A stretch of 64,000 nt of DNA, taken from positions 75,616 to 139,615 of the forward strand of contig PMUP01000023.1 of assembly GCA_003166865.1 (NCBI GenBank), written 5' to 3'. Positions 1 through 7,892 of this stretch are shown in pieces; the first letter of the stretch is position 1, and each line of letters begins with the position of its first letter. The stretch comes from Bryobacterales bacterium. Its GTDB lineage: Bacteria > Acidobacteriota > Terriglobia > Bryobacterales > Bryobacteraceae. A model generated the notes under the pieces. That model was not told the origin of the DNA and ran no database searches. It saw nothing but the letters and a program-made list of their open reading frames with translations. The position numbers and the translations under genes are program-made.

Positions 1-615
1 CGTCTAGATGCTGATGCAAAGAAAACCGCCGAGCGCGCGAAACAAGAAAGCAAAGAGGCGGCTCAGCTCGTGGCAGAAGCCGAACGTGCGAAGGCAGCCG
101 CTAAGAAAGCGATCATCGAGTCAAACGAACAAATCAAAGCCGCTAATGACCTCCTTGCAGCTACAAAGCGCCAGCTGAAGGACGCGCAGCTGGAGCTCGA
201 AGCTGCGAATGCCCTCGCAATGACCACACAGAGCGCGAATGCGAGCATGATTAAAGCGGGTGTCTATCTGCAAGTTGGGGACTGGAACAATTTCAACAAT
301 GACTGGAACGTCGCGAGAGTTTACCTTCAGAAGGTGAAGAACTCCGACCTTTCTAAGCTTGGTAAAATCAGCAACGAACCAATGAAAGCGATTTGGACGG
401 CCTTCACCGATGGCTACGGGGAGTGGATTGCCGAGGTCACTGACGGCTCCGCGAAGAAGGATCTGACGCTGACCCACCTGGGCTTCGACCGCATGCAGAG
501 AGCCGTTCAAGACCTCGCTATGGTATCGAGCATCGAGCTCCACCAACTCGCCAACCGGCTCAGCACTTTATCAGGGCCCCAGTCGGAGTCCAAGCCCGCG
601 ACCGGAGTTCCGTAG
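1..615 (+). CDS. Coiled-coil protein, C-terminal part (5' end outside window)
   Basis: The frame is open to the left edge, so the start is missing; an internal GTG at 70 is probably not the true start. The first ~65 visible codons are rich in Ala, Lys, Glu and Gln with heptad-like spacing and should form a long coiled coil. A soluble region with several Trp residues (VGDWNNFNNDW) follows, then a Pro/Ser-rich tail ending at TAG 613-615. No membrane segment, catalytic motif or known family was recognised. It may be the end of a membrane-anchored coiled-coil protein like the one at 27930-28769, but the two C-terminal domains do not look alike. Confidence 0.6.
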   Translation, partial: RLDADAKKTAERAKQESKEAAQLVAEAERAKAAAKKAIIESNEQIKAANDLLAATKRQLKDAQLELEAANALAMTTQSANASMIKAGVYLQVGDWNNFNNDWNVARVYLQKVKNSDLSKLGKISNEPMKAIWTAFTDGYGEWIAEVTDGSAKKDLTLTHLGFDRMQRAVQDLAMVSSIELHQLANRLSTLSGPQSESKPATGVP

Positions 616-708
616 CCTTGCCCGAGCCAACATCTGAGCAACTGGTTCTGGAATAGGACTAGCTACACGTTAGACCTTGGCGTGGCCAATTTTGGAGTCT
701 TAGCTTCG

Positions 709-1130
709 ATGGTTCTCGACGTTGGTTGCGGTGCGCGCAAGGCCGAACCGGACGCGGTAGGTATCGATATCCCACCGCGATCGGTGCCGACATCGGATGG
801 GACCTAAATGAGTTTCCCTGGCCCTTCCAGAGCGACGCGTTCGACCGTATTCACATGTCACATATCATCGAGCATGTGCGGGGCGCGTCGCGGACCACGG
901 CGGAGATCTCCACATGCGGCATCTGGCCGCACGAAGCTTCCAGCGTTTCACGGGAGCCGATTTTGCGACCCTTACGGGCTCGAATATATCAGCATCGACA
1001 AGCTGGAGCTGATATTTGGAAAAAACTTCGTTCTGGAAGGAACGGCCGTTGGCTGGCGCGCCGCGTCCCGTGATCCCATCGCTTACGCTATGATGTCACG
1101 AGTTGAAACACTCGCGGCGAATGTGCGTCC
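709..1130 (+). pseudogene. Broken class I SAM methyltransferase
   Basis: ATG at 709 opens with MVLDVGCGARK, a typical SAM-binding motif I, followed by VGIDI. The frame then stops at a TAA about 90 bases in. The match continues in another frame (DLNEFPWPFQSDAFDRI, then HMSHIIEHV), as in small methyltransferases of this type. A third frame carries FCDPYGLEYISIDKLELIFG and a plausible C-terminus. At least two frameshifts and some missing sequence between the EHV motif and the C-terminal part indicate a dead gene. It lies between the coiled-coil gene and the small membrane protein at 1146. Confidence 0.65.
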
Positions 1131-1145
1131 AAGGAGGGACCGCTC

Positions 1146-1415
1146 ATGCCATGCCTGTTCCTGATCGTGATCCTGCTGTTCCCGCGCGTCGCGCTGGCGC
1201 TCCTGTTCCTGTTCACGCATTACCTGGACCGCGCCTTCCACAGCATCCTCCTCCTAATCCTAGGCTTCATATTCTTGCCATTCACGACGCTGGTGTTTGC
1301 CTGGATGGTCAACAGCGGCTTGCCGATCGCAGGGGTCAACCTGTTGTGGCTCTTGCTAGCCGTAATGGCGGATTTGGGAACGGTCGGGCATGGGTACAGC
1401 CGCCGACGGGCGTAA
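1146..1415 (+). CDS. Small integral membrane protein (89 aa)
   Basis: An almost wholly hydrophobic protein with about three membrane segments: residues ~3-27, ~30-52 and ~58-78, ending in a basic SRRRA tail. A strong Shine-Dalgarno (AAGGAGGG, about 1131-1138) precedes the ATG at ideal spacing, which supports real translation although the upstream gene is broken. No functional motif is visible. Confidence 0.65.
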   Translation: MPCLFLIVILLFPRVALALLFLFTHYLDRAFHSILLLILGFIFLPFTTLVFAWMVNSGLPIAGVNLLWLLLAVMADLGTVGHGYSRRRA

Positions 1416-1557
1416 GCCCGGACCGGCCCTCGACGTCGGGTCCGGCATGCTATACTGACCAAGTCGGACATAACCTTGCAATCCGCTAAGTGGTTGATTT
1501 TAAAGTACTAACCGCGTAGAATTACCTAACTCTTTCGTTTTCAGAGATTTCCAGAAA

Positions 1558-1576
1558 CCAGGCGTTTCCAGCCTGG
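1558..1576 (+). promoter_or_regulatory. Hairpin in the leader of the 1603 gene
   Basis: A perfect 6-bp stem (CCAGGC 1558-1563 with GCCTGG 1571-1576) encloses a 7-base loop, 26 bases before the ATG at 1603. The surrounding A-rich and CCAAGCCCGG context resembles a structured leader. Genes for cell-wall hydrolases are often controlled by second-messenger riboswitches, but no known riboswitch consensus could be matched by eye. It could equally be a chance hairpin. Confidence 0.25.
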
Positions 1577-1602
1577 AGCCAAGCCCGGAAAGGAATTACT
1601 TA

Positions 1603-2097
1603 ATGAGGGATTTTCTTTTGATTGCCGGACTGCTGGCAGCACCGTTCACAACCAGCGTTCAGCAGTATCGCGCCGAGCCGGCCGTGGACCAGAACGACCC
1701 GCGGCTGTCCCGGCTGACGAAGTTCTTTGCCGACCGCGATTGCCCGCTTCGAGATTCAGCGATGGATTTTCTGGTAGCCGCCGACCAAAACGAGCTGGAT
1801 TGGAGGCTGCTGCCGAGCATCTCCATTATTGAATCGAGCGGAGGCAAGGATTACACGAACAACAACGTTTTCGGCTGGGATTCGTGCAAGGAGCGGTTTA
1901 CTTCGGTGCGGGCGGGGATTCACTATGTGGCGGCTCAGCTTGGAAAATCAAGCAGATACAAGGGCAAAAACGTCGACCGCAAGCTGCAGATCTACAACCC
2001 CTTGCCAGAGTACTCCCAGCGCGTGAAGGCTGTTATGCGAGCCATGGGCGATCGCTCGCAGTCCGGCCCCCAACTGCGGACGTTAGCCGCGGATTGA
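1603..2097 (+). CDS. Secreted glucosaminidase/lysozyme-like cell-wall hydrolase
   Basis: A 164-residue protein with an N-terminal signal peptide (MRDFLLIAGLLAAPF). The mature part has the pattern of small peptidoglycan hydrolases of the glucosaminidase/SLT-like fold: a helix ending in SIIESSGGKDYTNNNVFGW with a candidate catalytic Glu, then IHYVAAQLG and a tail with YSQRVKAVMRAM. Probable role: cleavage of peptidoglycan glycan strands in the periplasm. SD AAAGGAA lies ~9 bases before the ATG. The exact bond cleaved cannot be told from the sequence. Confidence 0.65.
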   Translation: MRDFLLIAGLLAAPFTTSVQQYRAEPAVDQNDPRLSRLTKFFADRDCPLRDSAMDFLVAADQNELDWRLLPSISIIESSGGKDYTNNNVFGWDSCKERFTSVRAGIHYVAAQLGKSSRYKGKNVDRKLQIYNPLPEYSQRVKAVMRAMGDRSQSGPQLRTLAAD

Positions 2098-2104
2098 GTC
2101 CAGC

Positions 2105-2257
2105 TTAACCGCCTTGCATGACGTGAACGCCCCAGTAAAGGCCACCGAAGACGATCAGTGAGATTGCGATAACTAAAACCCAGCGGATTACCCGCTCGGT
2201 GTTGGACGAGGACTTGTGAGCGTCCAATTTGATTTGCTCGTCGAGGCTTTCGAACAT
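2105..2257 (-). CDS. 50-residue single-span membrane protein
   Basis: Read from ATG at 2257, preceded by a textbook SD (GGGAGG). The protein starts MFESLDEQIKLDAHKSS, a charged cytoplasmic N-terminus, followed by TERVIRWVLVIAISL and a single membrane helix (about residues 25-46), ending MQGG. The strong ribosome-binding site, clean amphipathic/helix layout and position just 3' of the hydrolase gene on the other strand support a real gene. Function unknown. Confidence 0.7.
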   Translation of the reverse strand: MFESLDEQIKLDAHKSSSNTERVIRWVLVIAISLIVFGGLYWGVHVMQGG

Positions 2258-2377
2258 AGATAACCTCCCGGACTTGGCTTGTGCTGCCCAAGTATATTCC
2301 TGATATGCACGAAATGACAGGGTGTTAGTCGCTTTGTGCTAATTGCTTTGTTTTGAATAGGCTTAGCGTGGGCGGGC

Positions 2378-3694
2378 TTACAGCGCCATGCGTTCCAGCT
2401 TGCGATAAAGCGTTTTCCGCTCGATCCCCAGGATTTTTGCCGCGCGGCTTTTGTTGCCGCCGGCGGCTGCCAGCACGCGCCGGATCTGGTCGGCTTCGGT
2501 ATCGGCCAGGCTCTCGCTCGCAGTGTCGCGAGGCTCGGTGAGTTCGATGGCTTCGCGCACCGCGGCGTCGTCGATGCGCCCCTGCGGAGTTACGATGACC
2601 AGCCGCTCGATCATGTGCTGCAGCTGGCGCACGTTTCCCGGCCAACTGTAATTTTCCAGCGCTCGCAATGCCGACTCGGTGATTTTCGCCTGTTGGCCAT
2701 AGCGCTCGTTGTATTTCTTCAGAAAATAGTGCGCCAGCAGCGGCACATCGCCCCGGCGTTCCACCAAGGGCGGCAGAATAATGCGCACCACGTTCAGGCG
2801 ATACCATAGGTCCTCGCGGAATTTGCCCTGATCCACCATCTTTTGCAGATCGCGATTGGTGGCCGCAACCACGCGCACGTCCACCTTTTTCCCGCGCGGC
2901 GAGCCCAACGGCCGGATCTCTTTTTCTTGCAGGAATCGCAGCAAGTTCAGTTGAAAGCCGAGCTCCAGATCGCCGATCTCGTCCAGAAACACCGTGCCAT
3001 TATTGGCGGCCTCGAAAACGCCCATGCGATCGCGATCGGCGCCGGTGTAGGCGCCCTTCAACGCGCCGAACAATTCGCTTTCGAGCAGCGATGGCGCGAT
3101 GGATCCGCAGTCCACCGGCACGAAGGGCTGATGCGCGCGTGCGCTGTTGTTGTGAACCATGCGCGCGATCATCTCCTTGCCGGTGCCGGTTTCGCCTTCC
3201 AGCAGCACCGTGACGTCGGTGGGCGCCACCAGTGAGACGGTCTTGTAGATCTCGACCATTTTGGGCGAGCTGCCGACCATTTCGCTTTCCGGCAGATCGT
3301 CGATTTCGGATTCCTTGTCGTCCGGCTGCTGGTTGACGCTGGCCTCGGCGCGCTTCACGGTGTCCAGCATGCGGTCCAGCTCGAACGGTTTGGCGATGTA
3401 GTCGAACGCGCCGCCCTGCGTGGCTTTCATCACCGTTTCGATGGTCCCGCGGGCGGTCATCAGAATCACCGCGCAGTTGGGGTTGCACTTGCGCGCGCTG
3501 GCGAGCACATCCAAGCCGGTGCGCTCATCGATGTAAATATCCGAGATAACGATGGGGTAGGAATCGGCGCCCAGACGTTCCAAGGCTTCGCGGGTGGAGG
3601 CAACGGCATCCACCGTATAGCCTTCCAATTCGAGAAAAGTCCGGATTGTATTTCGGACGGAATTGTCGTCTTCAACCACCAAAAGTCGCTGCAC
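2378..3694 (-). CDS. NtrC-family sigma-54 response regulator
   Basis: 438 residues in three parts. The N-terminal receiver domain has acidic pocket E8-D10, phospho-acceptor D52 and conserved K102. The AAA+ domain has Walker A GETGTGKE at ~167-174 and Walker B TVFLDE at ~234-239. A Fis-type HTH at the C-terminus reads NKSRAAKILGIERKTLYRKL. The sigma-54 contact loop reads GAYTGA (214-219) rather than GAFTGA, a tolerated substitution in the family. Expected role: ATP-driven activation of sigma-54 promoters after phosphorylation by the CHASE2 kinase whose gene ends 25 bases upstream. A matching sigma-54 promoter is seen at 16016-16032. Confidence 0.93.
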   Translation of the reverse strand: MQRLLVVEDDNSVRNTIRTFLELEGYTVDAVASTREALERLGADSYPIVISDIYIDERTGLDVLASARKCNPNCAVILMTARGTIETVMKATQGGAFDYIAKPFELDRMLDTVKRAEASVNQQPDDKESEIDDLPESEMVGSSPKMVEIYKTVSLVAPTDVTVLLEGETGTGKEMIARMVHNNSARAHQPFVPVDCGSIAPSLLESELFGALKGAYTGADRDRMGVFEAANNGTVFLDEIGDLELGFQLNLLRFLQEKEIRPLGSPRGKKVDVRVVAATNRDLQKMVDQGKFREDLWYRLNVVRIILPPLVERRGDVPLLAHYFLKKYNERYGQQAKITESALRALENYSWPGNVRQLQHMIERLVIVTPQGRIDDAAVREAIELTEPRDTASESLADTEADQIRRVLAAAGGNKSRAAKILGIERKTLYRKLERMAL

Positions 3695-3719
3695 TCTTAC
3701 GCCGCCTTGCTTATACCTA

Positions 3720-5588
3720 TTAGACTGACACAGCCGGAGGCTGGGACGCTCGGGAGCGCGCGGCGAACACCACCGTGAAACAGGAGCCCTGGCCCGGTTG
3801 ACTGATCACTTCCATCTTCCCGCCGTGATGGTGAACGATCTGTTCCACAATCGACAGGCCGATGCCGGTGCCCGCAACGCCCGAGGCTTCGGCGCGCTTG
3901 GTCCTATAGAATTTCTGGAAGATCTGGCGCAGCTCCTTCGCGTCCATTCCGATGCCCTGGTCTTCGACCGAAAGGCGCAGTTGAGCGGCGTCTTTCCCCA
4001 CAGCGACCAAGCGGCACGCGACCGTGATCTGGGTGTCGGCGGGCGAGTATTTCACGGCGTTGTTGAGCAGGTTGTAGACGGCGTATTCCATCAGCTCGCG
4101 ATCGCCTTCCAGGTTTCCGTCCAGCTCCCGGGTCAGGATACGGATGTTCTTGCGCTCCGCGAGCGGGAGCACACGACCGAGACAAGTTCCGACAATCTCC
4201 CGCACTTCGAACGGTTCCCTCTTCAGCTCCATCTCGCCGTCGGAGAGCCGCTCGACGTCCAGAAACGTTTGGATCATGCGCGCCAGCCGCTTCGACTCTA
4301 CGTTAATCATCTCGGCGATTTGCTTGCGCTTCTCTTCGCTCAGGTTGTAGCGGCCCATCAGCTCGCTCGATCCCTGGATGGCGGTGAGCGGCGTGCGCAT
4401 TTCATGCGTGACGAAGTGGATGGCCTGCTGGTAGCGATGGCGTTCGGTTTCCGACGCCCTCAACGCTCGGCGTACTACAAAGTGTTGATAGCTGGCGGCG
4501 GCGATTGCCGTGAGCCAGGCCGAGGCCAGTGGCGCGAAGAACGGGAACACTAGCCCCGCGCGGAACAGCAGAAACGGCGTTGCGTGCGCGGCGAGCAGCA
4601 TAACGCCAGCGGTCGTGTAGGCCAGCCAGCCGGAAAGAAACGCGAAGATGAGGCCGGCGAGAATGCCAACGACGATACAAAAGCCCAGGACAGCGAGATT
4701 CGAAGCGTTCGTCAGGAATTGGCCGCGCTCCAAGGTTTCAAAGAGCTGCGCGTGAACCTCGACTCCCGGGATCCGGCCCTGGCCGTTGGGTGTCGCGACG
4801 CGGTCATAAGTGGCCGAAATGGAAGTCACTCCGACGAAGACGGCTTGTCCACGAAAACGCTCGGCGAGTTCGGGCTTGTCCACCAGCTCCAGCAGCGAGA
4901 TTCGCGGGACCGGCTCGCGCGAGAAGAGCACGCGCAGTGCCCGGTCGCTGTCCGGGGTCCGCGGGGCGGGAATCACTTCACTTCCGATCTGGAGGTCATC
5001 CGGCGATTCGAGGATTCGCTGGCCCCGCGCCAGCCGGAAAGTCTCCAACGCCAAGGCCCAGTGACGCTCCTGTTCAGTCCGTTCCTCGAGCGGAATCTGC
5101 CGAGTGACGCCATCGCGCGATAGTTCGTCGGCCCGATCATGCCCGAGCGCGGTGGCGGCGCGTCGAAATTCATCCAGCGGATTCTCCCAGCGGCCACCTT
5201 GGAGATGTGCCACCAGCACCAGGTTCTTGGTCGCCTGCATGGCGTGGAGCAGGCGGGCATCTTCGGCCGCATCTTCTTTGTCGGCGAGCACCATATCGAT
5301 GGCGACAACCTTCGGCTGGACCGGCGCCAGCAATTCGAGCGCTTTGGCGAGCATCGCGCGGTAGGCGGCCACACCTCCCATCGCGCTGAAGGTGGCATCG
5401 TCGATCGCGAGGATCAGGCAATGCGGGCTGGTGGCGGCGGGCGGATGCAGACGGAACATCCAATCGTAGGCGTAATCGTCAATCGCCGCGGCGACCGCGG
5501 TCCATCCCGCGAGAATCGCCAGTGCCAGGGTCGCGCCCAGGATCGCGACGTAGCCCAGCGTGAATCTATTTGGAGACGGCTTCTTCAA
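3720..5588 (-). CDS. CHASE2-domain membrane sensor histidine kinase
   Basis: 622 residues. TM1 at ~14-34 is followed by an extracytoplasmic CHASE2 sensor domain (~35-290), three closely spaced membrane helices (~298-370), a HisKA domain with H395 in FVTHEMRTPL, and an intact HATPase (N box NLLNNAVKYSP, G1 DQGIGM, G2 GTGIGLSI). It should autophosphorylate in response to an extracellular or membrane signal and pass phosphate to the adjacent NtrC-type regulator. Its start overlaps the 3' end of the aminopeptidase gene by 23 bases, so it is probably cotranscribed with it. The signal is unknown. Confidence 0.93.
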   Translation of the reverse strand: MKKPSPNRFTLGYVAILGATLALAILAGWTAVAAAIDDYAYDWMFRLHPPAATSPHCLILAIDDATFSAMGGVAAYRAMLAKALELLAPVQPKVVAIDMVLADKEDAAEDARLLHAMQATKNLVLVAHLQGGRWENPLDEFRRAATALGHDRADELSRDGVTRQIPLEERTEQERHWALALETFRLARGQRILESPDDLQIGSEVIPAPRTPDSDRALRVLFSREPVPRISLLELVDKPELAERFRGQAVFVGVTSISATYDRVATPNGQGRIPGVEVHAQLFETLERGQFLTNASNLAVLGFCIVVGILAGLIFAFLSGWLAYTTAGVMLLAAHATPFLLFRAGLVFPFFAPLASAWLTAIAAASYQHFVVRRALRASETERHRYQQAIHFVTHEMRTPLTAIQGSSELMGRYNLSEEKRKQIAEMINVESKRLARMIQTFLDVERLSDGEMELKREPFEVREIVGTCLGRVLPLAERKNIRILTRELDGNLEGDRELMEYAVYNLLNNAVKYSPADTQITVACRLVAVGKDAAQLRLSVEDQGIGMDAKELRQIFQKFYRTKRAEASGVAGTGIGLSIVEQIVHHHGGKMEVISQPGQGSCFTVVFAARSRASQPPAVSV

Positions 5589-6900
5589 TCTCGTCCGGCT
5601 CCTTGGGCAGCGCCGCGCTTAGGACCTTGGCGCCGTTCGCGGTCACCAGCACCACATCCTCGATGCGAATGCCGATCTGTTCCTCGCTAATATACACGCC
5701 AGGCTCGATGGTGATCACCATGCCCGCTTCCAGCGGCCCGCTCGCGGCCGGGTCGTGTACCCGCAAACCAACCTGATGCCCGATGTCGTGGATGAAATAC
5801 TTGCCCAGAGGCTCGCCATGCTGGTCCTTGCCGTGCGCGTCAATGTAATCGCGCGCGATTTTCGTGAGCGATTGCCCCGGGCCCCCCAGCCATGCGCCGG
5901 GCTGCACTGCGGCGATGGCCGCTTTTTGCGCGCCCAGAACTACCTGGTAGACCTCGCGCTGGCGCGGTGTGAACTTGCCTCCCACCGGAAGCGTGCGCGT
6001 GATGTCGCTGGCGTATTCGTCGCACTGAGCGGCCGCGTCGATCACCACCAGCTCGCCGCGATCCATGCGGCGCTGGTTCGACATGTAATGCAGGATAGGA
6101 CCATTTGGTCCCGACCCGACAATCGGTGAATAGGCCGGGCCTTCGCAGCCCCCATCGAGAAAAGCATCCAGGAGCGTGGCGGCGATCTGATATTCGAATC
6201 GGCCGGCGGATAGGCGCTTCCAGGCCGCGCGATGCGCCTGGATGCTGACGTCTGTGGCGTGTTCAATCGCGGCAATCTCGGACGGCGATTTCTTGAGGCG
6301 CAGTTGGGCGATCAGCGGCGTGGCGTCGGCTACGTCGCGAAACGGATAGCGCCCTCGCAACTGGCCGGTGTAGGTTTCCGTCCAAGGCGCATAAATGCGA
6401 GAGTGCTCGGCCAGGGCGGCGTCGAGCGCCGATTCGAGCTTCTCGATCGGCAGAACTTTGTCGAAACCAGTGACTGCATGCGCGTCAGCATCCTCGGCCG
6501 ACACTCGCTTGCCGTGGTAGCGCTCCGCGCGCTGGTCGTGACGCGGCAGAAACAGGATTTCATCCGTGGGAGTCAGCAGCAGCGCCGCGCCAGGTTCGGT
6601 CCAGCCGGTCAGGTAGTAGAAATTCCGCTCTTGAGCGAAGCGGAAGAGCGGGTCATAGCCTTCAGCTTCTCCCTTAAGCAGGAACACGCCGTCATCGAGC
6701 AACTTCCGCAGTGCGGTGCGGCGCGCCCGAAACTCGTCCGGTGGGGCTTTAGCCGCCGGGACCGCCGCCGCGGCCAGCAGGAACAGGATGGACAGCCGGA
6801 TCAAATGCCAATCTATCAAAAGCGCAAAGGGTGCGGCGCGCACCACCAAACGGGCCAGGAACTGCTTCGCGCCGCAATCCGTTTTGCGCGAGTTCCTCAA
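5566..6900 (-). CDS. pepP: M24B Xaa-Pro aminopeptidase, probably exported
   Basis: Proline-specific aminopeptidase of the pita-bread fold that removes N-terminal residues preceding proline. The five metal ligands are in order: Asp in VVIDAAAQ, Asp in YASDITRT, His in FIHDIGHQVGL, Glu in ITIEPGVY and Glu in GIRIEDVV. An N-terminal AMP_N-type domain includes FYYLTGWTEPGA. Start choice is open. TTG at 6900 overlaps the stop of the 26-residue gene (TTGA), hinting at coupling. A TTG at 6804 would place the hydrophobic stretch RLSILFLLAAAAVPAAKA right at the N-terminus as a signal peptide. It sits inside a two-component operon, which is unusual. Confidence 0.85.
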   Translation of the reverse strand: MRNSRKTDCGAKQFLARLVVRAAPFALLIDWHLIRLSILFLLAAAAVPAAKAPPDEFRARRTALRKLLDDGVFLLKGEAEGYDPLFRFAQERNFYYLTGWTEPGAALLLTPTDEILFLPRHDQRAERYHGKRVSAEDADAHAVTGFDKVLPIEKLESALDAALAEHSRIYAPWTETYTGQLRGRYPFRDVADATPLIAQLRLKKSPSEIAAIEHATDVSIQAHRAAWKRLSAGRFEYQIAATLLDAFLDGGCEGPAYSPIVGSGPNGPILHYMSNQRRMDRGELVVIDAAAQCDEYASDITRTLPVGGKFTPRQREVYQVVLGAQKAAIAAVQPGAWLGGPGQSLTKIARDYIDAHGKDQHGEPLGKYFIHDIGHQVGLRVHDPAASGPLEAGMVITIEPGVYISEEQIGIRIEDVVLVTANGAKVLSAALPKEPDEIEEAVSK

Positions 6901-6977
6901 AAGTGATGAGTGAACAGCGCAATGATAAGAATGATCGGAATCGGTACGCCTATGAAATAAAGCAAAATCGATCGCAT
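6897..6977 (-). CDS. 26-residue hydrophobic peptide
   Basis: ATG at 6977 follows a perfect SD (GAAGGAGG) with ideal spacing. The product begins MRSILLYFIGVPIPIILIIA and ends in LFTHHF: one membrane helix with a VPIP kink and a His-His tail. Peptides of this shape, with the (I/L)GVPIPII core, recur next to membrane-protein genes in Proteobacteria and Acidobacteria (from memory). Function is unknown. Its stop codon overlaps a possible TTG start of the aminopeptidase gene, and the upstream membrane-protein gene ends 22 bases earlier. Confidence 0.75.
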   Translation of the reverse strand: MRSILLYFIGVPIPIILIIALFTHHF

Positions 6978-6999
6978 GGTAAGCCTCCTTCAGGGCAGC

Positions 7000-7815
7000 C
7001 TAGACGGCCTTTACGTGATCGCGCTGTCTTCCGCCGATGGTCGCCGCATAGCTCGCGCTAAACGCCCCCATCATAAGTGCGAGGAACAACCATAGCAGTA
7101 AATGCGCCGTCACTTTGCGCGCCGTATCCTCGGTTTGGCGGGCATCCGCGACAACGTCCGAGACCCGTTTTTCTGCTTCGGGCAAACTGATTCCGGTCTT
7201 GGCGGCGGTAAGCCGGGCTAAGTAATTTTGATCCTCCGCTGGTATCTGATTCTGCCGCAGGGCATTGGCAAGAATGCGTCCGGCCTCCGCCTGGAGCGCA
7301 ACATCCTTACTTTCGGGCCCAATGCGATCTGAACGAAATAAAGTATCGACAAAATACGCGTTGGGATCCGTTGCGCCGGCCGCCGTCACGCCCACCATGG
7401 AGGCGGCCGCGGACGCCAGAAAAGTCACGCTGATCACTAGCGCCACGGCCCATGCCAGAAATCCATTGGCGGTGTCGCGAAAGTATACTTCGTCCGTGTG
7501 TATCAGCGCCCACTTGGTGCGCAGCCGGCCAGTGAGATAGCCACCCAACGCGGAAGCCACGATTTCGATGAGGATCAACCAGACGATGGCCGCGGCGCCT
7601 ACCGACGACGCTGATGCGCCAACGTTGGACCAGGGCGAAACAGCGGACAGTCCAAATCCGGCGCCTAAAGCGAGAAGAATCAAATAGAACGCGGCAGCCA
7701 CGAAGGCCCCGCCAATCACCGCGCCCCAGGAGACGCCCGACGAGTGCGCCTCTTTATTAGGGTAGCCTACATCGTTAGGGTAGCTGGTATCCGTAGAAAT
7801 TACGTGACTTTCCAT
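7000..7815 (-). CDS. Integral membrane protein of unknown function (271 aa)
   Basis: A short hydrophilic N-terminus (about 27 residues) is followed by membrane segments at ~28-52, ~68-92 and ~118-142, a soluble region of about 85 residues containing LARLTAAKTGISLPEAEKRV, and a last helix (HLLLWLFLALMMGAFSASYAA). Gly/Ala-rich motifs such as SWGAVIGGAFVAAA are typical of this uncharacterised family. SD AGAAGAGG lies upstream of ATG 7815. It heads the minus-strand run that continues with the 26-residue peptide, aminopeptidase, CHASE2 kinase and NtrC regulator. A sensory or stress role is only a guess from context. Confidence 0.75.
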   Translation of the reverse strand: MESHVISTDTSYPNDVGYPNKEAHSSGVSWGAVIGGAFVAAAFYLILLALGAGFGLSAVSPWSNVGASASSVGAAAIVWLILIEIVASALGGYLTGRLRTKWALIHTDEVYFRDTANGFLAWAVALVISVTFLASAAASMVGVTAAGATDPNAYFVDTLFRSDRIGPESKDVALQAEAGRILANALRQNQIPAEDQNYLARLTAAKTGISLPEAEKRVSDVVADARQTEDTARKVTAHLLLWLFLALMMGAFSASYAATIGGRQRDHVKAV

Positions 7816-7841
7816 CTATTCATACCTCTTCTGGACTTGAG

Positions 7842-7857
7842 AGCACATTAGGAACCA
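7842..7857 (-). promoter_or_regulatory. Candidate sigma-54 promoter for the 7815-2378 operon
   Basis: On the minus strand the sequence TGGTTCCTAATGTGCT has the obligatory GG and GC spaced by exactly 10 bases, as in -24/-12 promoters. Only part of the rest of the consensus is matched. The predicted start would leave about 16 bases before ATG 7815, which includes the SD. If real, the operon containing the NtrC-type regulator would be controlled by sigma-54 itself. Confidence 0.35.
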
Positions 7858-7892
7858 TTCCGGATGCCGCAGCACCGGAGGATACTAAAGCC

